NCBI GenBank assembly: GCA_036503555.1 | Contig: DASXWQ010000033.1 | Span: 1-64,000 of the forward strand | Direction: 5' to 3' | DNA length: 64,000 nt | Origin: Actinocatenispora sp036503555 | GTDB taxonomy: Bacteria; Actinomycetota; Actinomycetes; Mycobacteriales; Micromonosporaceae | Translations under genes and position numbers: made by a program | The notes under the pieces: model-generated | The model's database searches: none | Told to the model about the DNA's origin: nothing | The model's input: the letters and a program-made list of their open reading frames with translations, nothing else | Shown: piece by piece, positions 16,517 through 23,779 of the stretch | Layout of the letters: every line of letters begins with the position of its first letter | How positions within the stretch are numbered: the stretch's first letter is position 1

Positions 16517-18691
16517 GTGGCCCACCCCGACCGCGAGCGGCACCCCCTGCTCAACCTCGCGTACCTCCTCCTCGCCAGCGCGTTGGCCGGCGTGGTGTGC
16601 GCCGCCGTCGCCTTCCCCGCGATCGGCGCAGGCGGGTACGCGGCGAAGCTCGGCTCGGACTCGTTCGAGGATTTGCCGACGAAGCTCGCGATCCCGCCGT
16701 CCCCGCAGAACTCCTACCTCTACGCCGCGGACGGAAAGACCGTGATCACCTCGTTCTACGAGGAGAACCGGCGGGACGTGACGCTGGCCGAGATACCCGA
16801 CGTGATGCGGCGCGCGATCGTCGCGGCCGAGGACAACCGGTTCTACGAGCACAAGGGCGTCGACGTACGGGGGGTGCTGCGCGCGCTCGTCGCGAACAAC
16901 GCCTCCGGCGACGTCCAGCAGGGCGCGTCCACGCTGACCATGCAGTACGTGCGGAACGTGCTCGTCGAGTCGGCAGACACCCCCAGCGAGCGGCTCGACG
17001 CGACCGCGCAGACCGCCGACCGCAAGATGCGCGAGATGCGGTACGCGCTGGCGCTGGAGAAGCGGATGAGCAAGGACGAGATCCTCCGCCGCTACCTCAA
17101 CATCGCCGCGTTCGGCCACCAGGCGTACGGGGTGTACGCGGCGAGCGAGGGCTACTTCTCCGTACCGCCGGCGAAGCTGACGCTCGCCCAGGCCGCGCTG
17201 CTCGCCGGGCTGGTCAAGGAGCCGTCCGCGTTCGACCCGACGCAGTCCGACCCGCGGCCGGCGACCGAGCGCCGCAACTGGGTGCTGGACCGGATGGTCG
17301 ACCTGCACTACGTGTCGGCGGCCGACGCCGCGGCGGCGAAGAAGCAGCAGATCCGGCTCAAGCCGACGACCGTGCCGAACGGCTGCGTCGACGTACCCGG
17401 CCAGCACCGGGACTGGGGCTTCTTCTGCGACTACTTCCTCACCTGGTGGCTCGGCCAGAAGCAGTTCGGTACGTCGAGCGCGGAGCGGATGAGCACGCTC
17501 AACCGCGGCGGGTACAAGATCGTGAGCACCCTGTCGCCGAAGGTCCAGGGCATCGCGCAGCACGAGGTGACCAGCCGCGTCTCCACGCACAACCCGTACG
17601 CGATCAACATGGCGGTCGTGCAGCCCGGCACCGGCAAGGTGCTGGCGATGGCCACGAACCGCAACTACAGCCTGGACACCAGCCACAACGGGCCGTCCAC
17701 GCTGCACCACGGGCAGCGCGGCAACTACCCGAACACCACCAACCCGCTGGTCTCCGGCGGCGGCGACATCGTCGGCTACCAGGCCGGGTCGACGTTCAAG
17801 ATGTTCACGATGCTGGCCGCGCTCGACGCCGGGAAGACGCTGTCCACCAGCTTCAACGCGCCCGCCCGGCTGAAGACCCGCTACCCGGTGTCCGGCCCGG
17901 CGAGCTGCGGCGGCTACTGGTGCCCGCACAACGCCAACCCGTCGTGGATGGACGGCAAGCGCACCATGTGGGACGGCTTCGGCCGCTCCGTCAACACGTA
18001 CTTCGCCTGGCTGGAGCAGACCATCGGCGCCGAGAAGGTCGTACGCATGGCGCAGCGGCTCGGCATCAAGTTCCGCGCCGACAGCGACGCGAAGCTCGCC
18101 GCGGACGGCGCGCACCAGTGGGGCGCGTTCACCCTGGGCGTCGCCGCGACGACGCCGCTCGACCTCGCCAACGCGTACGCCACGGTCGCCGCCGAGGGCC
18201 GCTACTGCACGCCCCGCAGCGTGCTGAACGTCTCCGACCGGTACGGCAAGGCGGTGCCGGTGCAGACCGGCTCGTGCAAGCGGGTGCTGTCGGCCGACGT
18301 GGCGCGGGCGGCCACCGACGCGGCCCGCTGCCCGGTCGGCCAGCAGGGCTACTACCACCGCTGCAACGGCGGCACCGCGCCGAACGGGTTCGGCTCGGCG
18401 GTCGGCCGGCCGTTCGCCGGCAAGACCGGCACCACGGACAACACCGCGACCGCCACGTTCGCCGGGTTCACGCCGGACTACGCGGCGGCGGCGATCGCCG
18501 CCGACCCGGACACGCCGACACATCTCGTCGGCGACGTGTACGCGGACAAGGTGGACTGGGCGGTCGGCACGACCATCAAGCGGGCGTCGGCGGGCATGCG
18601 GGTCCGGTCGTTCGGCCGGCCGTCGGTGAAGGTCGCCGGGCACACCTCGACGCCGCACAAGAAGGCGAAGCCCAAGCGGCACCACCACTGA
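16517..18691 (+). CDS. class A penicillin-binding protein (transglycosylase-transpeptidase)
   Basis: 724 residues. One N-terminal membrane anchor (about 12-37). The GT51 transglycosylase domain has the catalytic Glu in AAEDNRFYEHKG (about E105) and the QGASTLTMQYVRN motif. The transpeptidase domain has STFK (about residue 425), SVN (about 490) and KTGTTDN (about 635). It polymerises and cross-links peptidoglycan outside the membrane. There are no PASTA domains; the tail is Lys/His-rich. The GTG start appears leaderless. It is divergent from the DUF1906 gene, and the spacer between them holds no other feature. Confidence 0.93.
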   Translation: MAHPDRERHPLLNLAYLLLASALAGVVCAAVAFPAIGAGGYAAKLGSDSFEDLPTKLAIPPSPQNSYLYAADGKTVITSFYEENRRDVTLAEIPDVMRRAIVAAEDNRFYEHKGVDVRGVLRALVANNASGDVQQGASTLTMQYVRNVLVESADTPSERLDATAQTADRKMREMRYALALEKRMSKDEILRRYLNIAAFGHQAYGVYAASEGYFSVPPAKLTLAQAALLAGLVKEPSAFDPTQSDPRPATERRNWVLDRMVDLHYVSAADAAAAKKQQIRLKPTTVPNGCVDVPGQHRDWGFFCDYFLTWWLGQKQFGTSSAERMSTLNRGGYKIVSTLSPKVQGIAQHEVTSRVSTHNPYAINMAVVQPGTGKVLAMATNRNYSLDTSHNGPSTLHHGQRGNYPNTTNPLVSGGGDIVGYQAGSTFKMFTMLAALDAGKTLSTSFNAPARLKTRYPVSGPASCGGYWCPHNANPSWMDGKRTMWDGFGRSVNTYFAWLEQTIGAEKVVRMAQRLGIKFRADSDAKLAADGAHQWGAFTLGVAATTPLDLANAYATVAAEGRYCTPRSVLNVSDRYGKAVPVQTGSCKRVLSADVARAATDAARCPVGQQGYYHRCNGGTAPNGFGSAVGRPFAGKTGTTDNTATATFAGFTPDYAAAAIAADPDTPTHLVGDVYADKVDWAVGTTIKRASAGMRVRSFGRPSVKVAGHTSTPHKKAKPKRHHH

Positions 18692-18705
18692 CACACCTGG
18701 TGGTG
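18680..18705 (+). terminator. hairpin overlapping the PBP stop
   Basis: CACCACCA (18680-18687) pairs with TGGTGGTG (18698-18705), 8 bp with a 10-nt loop, spanning the PBP stop codon. No T-tract. Possible terminator or processing site before the CtaG-like gene. Confidence 0.35.
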
Positions 18706-18717
18706 GCGCGGGGCCCG

Positions 18718-18742
18718 CCTCCGCGTACCGTGGGTGCGGAGG
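18718..18742 (+). promoter_or_regulatory. hairpin that covers the ribosome site of the CtaG-like gene
   Basis: CCTCCGC (18718-18724) is complementary to GCGGAGG (18736-18742), whose GGAGG is the ribosome site for the ATG at 18750. Folding would hide the site and reduce initiation. Confidence 0.35.
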
Positions 18743-18749
18743 TGGGGTC

Positions 18750-19688
18750 ATGCCGGGAATGGGACACATGGGGCCGATGGACGCGCCCACGCTCGCCCGC
18801 CTGCTCGCCCCGTCGATGGACTGGTTCTTCCTGGTCTGCTGCCTGCTCGGCGCCGGCCTCTACGTCGCGGGCGTGCTCCGGCTGAGCCGGCGCGGCGACC
18901 ACTGGCCGGTCCTGCGTACCGTCGCCTGGTTCGCCGGGCTGGTCACGATTCTCGCGGTCACCTGCACCGGCCTCGGGTCGTACGGGATGGCGCTGTTCAG
19001 CGTGCACATGACGCAGCACATGGTGCTGAGCATGTTCTCGCCGATCCTGTTGCTGATGGCGGCGCCGATCACGCTGGCGCTGCGGGCGATCCGGCCCGCG
19101 CCGCGCGGGCGCCGCGGGCCGCGCGAGATCCTGGTCGCGGTGCTGCGTTCCCGGGTGGCGCGGGTGCTGACCTCGCCGCTGGTCACGCTGCCGCTGTTCA
19201 TCGCCAGCCTGTACGGGCTCTACTTCACACCGATCTTCGACGCGGTGATGGGCACCTGGGTCGGGCACCACTGGATGCTCGTGCACTTCCTGCTCGTCGG
19301 GCTGGCGTTCTTCTGGCCGATCATGGGTACGGACCCGGCGCCGCACCGGCCGCCGCACGTGTTCCGGATGATCGAGCTGTTCATCGCCATGCCGTTCCAC
19401 GCGTTCTTCGGCATCGCGGTCATGCAGTCCGCCACGCTGATGACGACGACGTTCGCGCATCCGCCGCTGTTCTGGGGGATCAGGCCGCTGACCGACCAGC
19501 ACACGGCCGGCGCGATCGCCTGGGCGTTCAGCGAGGCGCCCACCCTCCTCGTGCTCGGCGCGCTGTTCCTCCAGTGGATACGCGACGAGGACCGCCGGGC
19601 CCGCCGGGCCGACCGGGCCGCGGACCGGGACGGCGACGCCGAGCTCGCCGCCTACAACGCCTACCTCGCGCGTACCAGCCAGCAGTAG
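18750..19688 (+). CDS. CtaG/caa3-type cytochrome c oxidase assembly membrane protein
   Basis: 312 residues beginning MPGMGHMGPM, with about seven membrane helices and conserved His in HMTQHMVLSM, GHHWMLVHFLLVG and MPFHAFFG. This matches the CtaG_Cox family, membrane proteins implicated in copper delivery to cytochrome oxidase. The Met/His-rich start fits copper handling. The cytoplasmic tail ends in ELAAYNAYLA, shared with the small membrane protein at 14576-15025. The ribosome site GGAGG is within a hairpin. Confidence 0.87.
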   Translation: MPGMGHMGPMDAPTLARLLAPSMDWFFLVCCLLGAGLYVAGVLRLSRRGDHWPVLRTVAWFAGLVTILAVTCTGLGSYGMALFSVHMTQHMVLSMFSPILLLMAAPITLALRAIRPAPRGRRGPREILVAVLRSRVARVLTSPLVTLPLFIASLYGLYFTPIFDAVMGTWVGHHWMLVHFLLVGLAFFWPIMGTDPAPHRPPHVFRMIELFIAMPFHAFFGIAVMQSATLMTTTFAHPPLFWGIRPLTDQHTAGAIAWAFSEAPTLLVLGALFLQWIRDEDRRARRADRAADRDGDAELAAYNAYLARTSQQ

Positions 19689-19744
19689 GGCCCGCGTTCC
19701 CGTTGCGGACCGAGAGTGGCCGCTACGGGTGGGATGCTCGGGCA

Positions 19745-20251
19745 ATGACGGAGAACGAACTGTTGTTGACGTTCCTTGCCGCGCAGCGTTCCGCGTTCCG
19801 GTCGATCGTGGCCGGGCTCGACGAGACGCAGGTACGCGCGGCGCCGTCGGCGAGCTCGATGAGCCTGGCCGTCCTGGTCAAGCACGCGATCGACGGCGAG
19901 CGGACGATGGGCGACCGGATCGCGGGCGCGCCGCCGGCGGCCGACCCGGTCGCGCGGTGGCAGGCCGGCTGGCAGCTCGGCGACGACGACACGATGGCGG
20001 CGCTGCTGGCCCGCTGGGACGAGGTGGCCACGCGTACCGCCGAGCTGGTGCGGGCGGAGGCCGACCTCGACCGGGTCGTCCCGCTGCCGGCGGGCGTGCG
20101 GCAGTGGATGCCGAACGACGGGGAGTTCACCGTACGGTGGCTGCTGCTGCACGAGCTGGAGGAGCTGGCGCGGCACGCGGGCCACGGCGACATCGTCCGC
20201 GAGTCCCTCGACGGTGCGGTCGGCCACCTGGGCAAGACGCCGCCCGCCTGA
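19745..20251 (+). CDS. DinB/DUF664 superfamily protein
   Basis: 168 residues forming a predicted four-helix bundle, with the DinB/DUF664 pattern: SLAVLVKHAIDGERTMGDRI (first His), a middle WDEVATRTAELV helix, and VRWLLLHELEELARHAGHGDIVRE, where the clustered His and Glu form the metal site. DinB-like proteins include mycothiol-dependent transferases in actinobacteria, but the substrate of this one is unknown. It stands alone between the CtaG-like gene and strong terminators. Confidence 0.83.
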   Translation: MTENELLLTFLAAQRSAFRSIVAGLDETQVRAAPSASSMSLAVLVKHAIDGERTMGDRIAGAPPAADPVARWQAGWQLGDDDTMAALLARWDEVATRTAELVRAEADLDRVVPLPAGVRQWMPNDGEFTVRWLLLHELEELARHAGHGDIVRESLDGAVGHLGKTPPA

Positions 20252-20259
20252 GATGTTCG

Positions 20260-20297
20260 TCGGCGGCCGGTGACGGGGGGATGTCACCGACCGCCGA
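20260..20297 (+). terminator. strong hairpin after the DinB gene
   Basis: TCGGCGGCCGGTGAC (20260-20274) pairs with GTCACCGACCGCCGA (20283-20297), 14 of 15 positions matched, 8-nt G-rich loop, starting 9 nt after the DinB stop. Confidence 0.65.
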
Positions 20298-20304
20298 CGC
20301 GGGC

Positions 20305-20336
20305 GTGCGCGACGGGGGGACGTGCGCGCACCTTTT
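20305..20336 (+). terminator. second hairpin with short T-tract
   Basis: GTGCGCG (20305-20311) pairs with CGCGCAC (20325-20331) and is followed by CTTTT. A classical intrinsic terminator reading plus, just after the first hairpin. Confidence 0.6.
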
Positions 20337-20344
20337 GGGGGGTT

Positions 20345-20378
20345 GGCGCGGGCGGACCGGGGGAGTGCCCGCCGCGCC
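20345..20378 (-). terminator. hairpin after the rpf gene
   Basis: GGCGCGGGC (20345-20353) faces GCCCGCCGCGCC (20367-20378), an imperfect GC-rich stem just beyond the rpf stop codon on the minus strand. It is the likely terminator of the riboswitch-rpf transcript. Confidence 0.5.
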
Positions 20379-20383
20379 GGGTG

Positions 20384-21034
20384 TCAGGCCAGGACGAGTA
20401 CCTGGCCCGGGAAGATCAGGTTCGGGTTGCCGTGCAGCGTCGAGCCGTTGTTCGCGTACAGCTCCTGCCAGCCGCCCTTGACGTGGTGGTCGGCGGCGAT
20501 CGTCGACAGCGTGTCGCCGTGCCTGACCGTGTACTTCGGGCCGGGCTTCTGCGCGTGCGTGGCCGGGGCCTTCGGCCGCGACGACGACCGCGACGCGGCG
20601 CCGCCGGAGCTCGACGAGCCGCCGGAGTTCGAGGAGCCGCCGGTGTTGCTGCTGCCGTAGCTGCCGCTGTCGCCGGCCCGCGCACCGCACACCGGCCACG
20701 CGCCGAGGCCCTGGCCGGCCTTGACCTTCTCGGCGACGGCGATCTGCTCGGTACGGGTGGCCTGGTCGGCGCGCGCCGCGTACTGCTGGCCGCCGTAGCC
20801 GTTCCAGGTGCTCTGGCTGAACTGCAGCCCGCCGTAGTAGCCGTTGCCGGTGTTGATGGCCCAGTTCCCGCCGGACTCGCACTGCGCGATGGCGTCCCAG
20901 TTGGTACCGGACGCGGCCGCGGTCTCGGTCATCCCGAACAGCGGTACGGCGGTGACGGCGCCGGCGGCGACGGCGGTGAGTGCGACCTTGCGGCCGAGCC
21001 GGACCGGGCGTGACGGGGCACGGTGCTTCGCCAT
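20384..21034 (-). CDS. rpf: resuscitation-promoting factor-like transglycosylase with LysM domain
   Basis: 216 residues from ATG 21034 (GAGGGA ribosome site). A signal peptide (VALTAVAAGAVTAVPLFG, cleavage near residue 40) is followed by an Rpf/lysozyme-like domain (NWDAIAQCESGGNWAINTG, with catalytic Glu in CESGGNW, then GYYGGLQFSQSTWNGYGG). A Gly/Ser linker leads to a C-terminal LysM domain (YTVRHGDTLSTIA to IFPGQVLVLA). Rpf enzymes cleave peptidoglycan during growth and exit from dormancy, and LysM binds glycan. The gene has a c-di-AMP riboswitch leader, the known arrangement for actinobacterial rpf genes. Confidence 0.93.
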   Translation of the reverse strand: MAKHRAPSRPVRLGRKVALTAVAAGAVTAVPLFGMTETAAASGTNWDAIAQCESGGNWAINTGNGYYGGLQFSQSTWNGYGGQQYAARADQATRTEQIAVAEKVKAGQGLGAWPVCGARAGDSGSYGSSNTGGSSNSGGSSSSGGAASRSSSRPKAPATHAQKPGPKYTVRHGDTLSTIAADHHVKGGWQELYANNGSTLHGNPNLIFPGQVLVLA

Positions 21035-21048
21035 GCTGTCTCCCTCTT

Positions 21049-21215
21049 CGCCTGCGAGGTGAGCTGTCGGGTTCGGGCCGAGGGTGCTGGCCCGGCCGCC
21101 ACTGGCGGCTTCACCCCGAGGTACCGCGGGATCCGGTACCGAGGAACCTGGGTCCCCCGCTCCATGCCGTGTCGACTCCAGGGGGTCCACCGGCCGGCGG
21201 CATGGACTCGGCGTT
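21049..21215 (-). ncRNA. c-di-AMP riboswitch (ydaO-yuaA type) upstream of rpf
   Basis: Read on the minus strand, the leader contains the conserved ydaO blocks in order: a GTCCATGCCG/CGGCATGGA stem (about 21215-21165), GGGGGACCCA (21158-21149), CGGGGTGAA, then CCGAACCCGACAGCTCACCT and CGCAGGCG ending at 21049, 15 nt before the rpf ATG. In known cases c-di-AMP binding turns the downstream cell-wall hydrolase off. Gene pairing and motif order make the call strong; the exact 5' edge is approximate. The remaining 21216-21475 shows no other feature apart from the likely divergent promoters. Confidence 0.9.
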
Positions 21216-21475
21216 CCGACCGGTGGTGCCCGCGTACGCGGACCGGCCGACGTTTGCATGCGGTCGGGCTGGCCGCAATGCTCCGACGCTCGTCGGGTGG
21301 CCGAGGCCACGTCCAGCAGGTGGGAAACGACGGCAGACCGGACGGCCGGGAGGAAAGCGGTACGCCCCGGGAACGGGGCGGTTGGGCGGTTTGCCGCGAC
21401 TGTGTGCCATGACCCCGTTCACTTTCCGGCTACGCGGTCGCGTCCCACCACGCGGCCCCGGCGAGGATGTGTGAC

Positions 21476-23584
21476 GTGTCGGCAACCGGATCACCCAGCG
21501 CCCGCCGGTGGACCGACCTGATCGCCGGGACGTACGACCGGATCGTGGCCTCGGATCCGGGGCTGGCCCGGCTCCGGCTCGCCCTGGGCGTGTTGGCCAG
21601 CGTCGCGCTCGCCGCGGTGGTACTGGCGTCGGTCGGGTTCCCGCCGACCGGCGTGCTGCTCGGGGGCAGCATCGCGATGATCGCATCGTCCGGGCCGGTG
21701 CTGCCGACGCCGCGCAAGCAGGCGCTGGTGCTCGTGCTGACGATCGTCCCGGCCGTGGTGTCGTTGACGTTGAGCGCCCTGCTGTCGCCGTACCGGGTCG
21801 TGTCGGACCTGGTGTTCCTGGTCGTCATCTTCGCGGCCGTGTACATCCGGCGGATCCCGGACTACGGATTCCCGCTGGGTTTCCCGGCGTTCATGATGTT
21901 CTTCTTCGCGTCGTTCGTGCACGCGACGGCGGCGCAGGTGCCGCTGCTGGCGCTGGCCGTCGCGATCGGCCTGGCGTGCGCGGCGGTCGTCCGGCTCGGC
22001 CTGCTGCGGCCCCGATCCAGCCACACGTTCCGCCGGGTACGCCGGGGTTTCGCGGCGCGGCTCGCCCTCCTCGTCGACGCCGTCGTGGACCTGCTCGACG
22101 ATCCGGACCCGCGGCGCGCGGATCGCCTGCGCCGCAGGGTGACCCGGATGCACGAGAGCGCGCTCATGGTGGAGGCGGAGCTGGACAGTCCGCTCGCGCC
22201 GCCGCACGCCGCGGCCCACCAACGTCGGGTACTCACGGCGGAGCTGGCCGCCGAACGTCTCGCCGCCGAGGCCCGCGGCCTGGTCGACGACCCCGAACTG
22301 TCCGAAGTGGACAGACGGGCGGTGTTGGCCCGGCTGGCCTCGCTGGTCGAGCTGATCCGGGCGGACCGCCGCGGTACGCCGGACGAGTTCCCGCTGCCGG
22401 ACTGGACCGCCGCGGCGACGCCGCCGACCCGCGGGATCCTGTGGGCCGCAGGCGATCTCGCCGCCGCCGTCACCGCCTCCCACCGCGCCCTGCCCGACGA
22501 TCCCACCGTGCCCGACGGCCCAGCGCCCGCCGGCGCGGACGAGGACGCGGAGCCCGACGAGCCGCGTGCGGAACCGCCGCCGGTCACCGGGCTCGTCGGC
22601 CGGCTGCTGCCCAGTACCCGCCAGGCGGTCCAGGCCACGCTCGCCTGCGCGCTCGCCATCCTCGCCGGGGAACTCCTGTCCCCGCAACGGTGGTACTGGG
22701 CGGTCATCGCGGCGTTCGTCGTGTTCGCCGGGACCAGCTCCGCCGGCGAGACGCTGGTGAAGGGGTACCGCCGGGTCGCGGGGACGCTCGTCGGCATCCT
22801 CACCGGTACGGTCGTCGCGATCGCCGTCACCGGCCACCTGCCGGTCGTCGTCGCGCTGCTGTTCGTCTGCATCTTCGCCGGCTTCTACCTGATGCCCCTG
22901 TCGTACGGGGCGATGGTCTTCTTCATCACCGTGATGCTGGGCCTTTTGTACAGCCTGCTCGGCACGTTCACCCCCGGCCTGCTCGTACTCCGGTTGGAGG
23001 AGACCGCGATCGGCGCGGCCGCCGGGTGTCTCGCCGCGCTCGTGGTGCTGCCGACGAGTACCCGGTCGGCGATGCGCGGCGCCACCGCGAACTTCCTGGA
23101 CCGGCTCGCCGACTTCGTCGACGACACCGGGGACTGCCTCGCCAACGGCGAGCTCGTCGACCTCGTCGACACCGTCCGCGACCTCGACGCCGACCTGGAC
23201 CGGGTGCACCGGACCGCGGAACCGTTGCTGCACCGGGCAACCCCGCGCCGGGCCCGCCGCTCCGACACCCGGCACCTGGTCTCGCTGCTCGACCGGTGCG
23301 GCTACCACGCGCGCGCGATCGCCGCCCACGCCGAGCCCGCCGCGCTGCCCGCCGACGACGCCCTCGCCGCCACCACGGGCCGGCTCGCCGGCACCCTGCG
23401 TACCCTGCTCGCCGAGCCGCCGCGCGACGCCGACCCGGCGGCGGCGGCCGATCAGCCGTCCGCCGGCCGGCTGTCCACCACGCCCGATCCCGACCCGGCC
23501 GCGCTGACGGTCCTGCACCATCTCGCCCGGCTCGACGAGGTCGTCCGCTCGCTGCGTACCCGGGTGCTCGCCGGCGATCGCTGA
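21476..23584 (+). CDS. FUSC family membrane protein (aromatic-acid exporter-like)
   Basis: About 702 residues from GTG 21476 (GAGGA upstream; ATG 21467 is the alternative). Two blocks of about five to six membrane helices (about residues 35-175 and 385-530) are each followed by a cytoplasmic helical region. This is the duplicated layout of FUSC/AaeB/YccS proteins, which export aromatic acids or similar compounds. The mid-block QATLACALAILAGELLSPQRWYW is typical. It lies next to the attenuated ThrRS gene; a second FUSC protein closes the window at 61841. Confidence 0.83.
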   Translation: MSATGSPSARRWTDLIAGTYDRIVASDPGLARLRLALGVLASVALAAVVLASVGFPPTGVLLGGSIAMIASSGPVLPTPRKQALVLVLTIVPAVVSLTLSALLSPYRVVSDLVFLVVIFAAVYIRRIPDYGFPLGFPAFMMFFFASFVHATAAQVPLLALAVAIGLACAAVVRLGLLRPRSSHTFRRVRRGFAARLALLVDAVVDLLDDPDPRRADRLRRRVTRMHESALMVEAELDSPLAPPHAAAHQRRVLTAELAAERLAAEARGLVDDPELSEVDRRAVLARLASLVELIRADRRGTPDEFPLPDWTAAATPPTRGILWAAGDLAAAVTASHRALPDDPTVPDGPAPAGADEDAEPDEPRAEPPPVTGLVGRLLPSTRQAVQATLACALAILAGELLSPQRWYWAVIAAFVVFAGTSSAGETLVKGYRRVAGTLVGILTGTVVAIAVTGHLPVVVALLFVCIFAGFYLMPLSYGAMVFFITVMLGLLYSLLGTFTPGLLVLRLEETAIGAAAGCLAALVVLPTSTRSAMRGATANFLDRLADFVDDTGDCLANGELVDLVDTVRDLDADLDRVHRTAEPLLHRATPRRARRSDTRHLVSLLDRCGYHARAIAAHAEPAALPADDALAATTGRLAGTLRTLLAEPPRDADPAAAADQPSAGRLSTTPDPDPAALTVLHHLARLDEVVRSLRTRVLAGDR

Positions 23585-23635
23585 ATCGTCGTACCCGATG
23601 GACACGGCCGGCGACGGCGGGTTACGGTGGGCGGC

Positions 23636-23692
23636 ATGAGTTCACGTCACTTCGCGACGACGACGCCGGACACCCGGCGCCCGTCGACGTGA
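23636..23692 (+). CDS. Thr-rich leader peptide (attenuator control of ThrRS)
   Basis: An 18-codon ORF, MSSRHFATTTPDTRRPST, with five threonine codons including a run of three ACG and a terminal ACG just before TGA. It lies 88 bp before the ThrRS start and 16 bp before a strong hairpin. Threonine shortage should stall ribosomes in this leader and change RNA folding. GGTGGG is a weak ribosome site. Regulation by translation of such peptides is established for amino-acid genes; its use here is inference from layout. Confidence 0.7.
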   Translation: MSSRHFATTTPDTRRPST

Positions 23693-23708
23693 CCTGACCT
23701 CACTCGAC

Positions 23709-23749
23709 ACACCAACGGCCCCGGGCAGTCCCCGGGGCCGTTGTGGTGT
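23709..23749 (+). terminator. attenuator hairpin before ThrRS
   Basis: CAACGGCCCCGGG (23713-23725) pairs perfectly over 13 bp with CCCGGGGCCGTTG (23731-23743), loop CAGTC, and can be extended by ACAC/GTGT across a small bulge. It stands between the Thr leader peptide and the ThrRS ribosome site (GGAAGGG), so it can serve as the terminator arm of an attenuator. Confidence 0.7.
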
Positions 23750-23779
23750 CCGGGGTGCCCGCCACGGAAGGGAAACCCC

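Noticed and set aside
23585..23779. T-box riboswitch before the ThrRS gene
   Set aside because: No T-box sequence or specifier stem is visible; the Thr-rich ORF plus hairpin explains the leader better.
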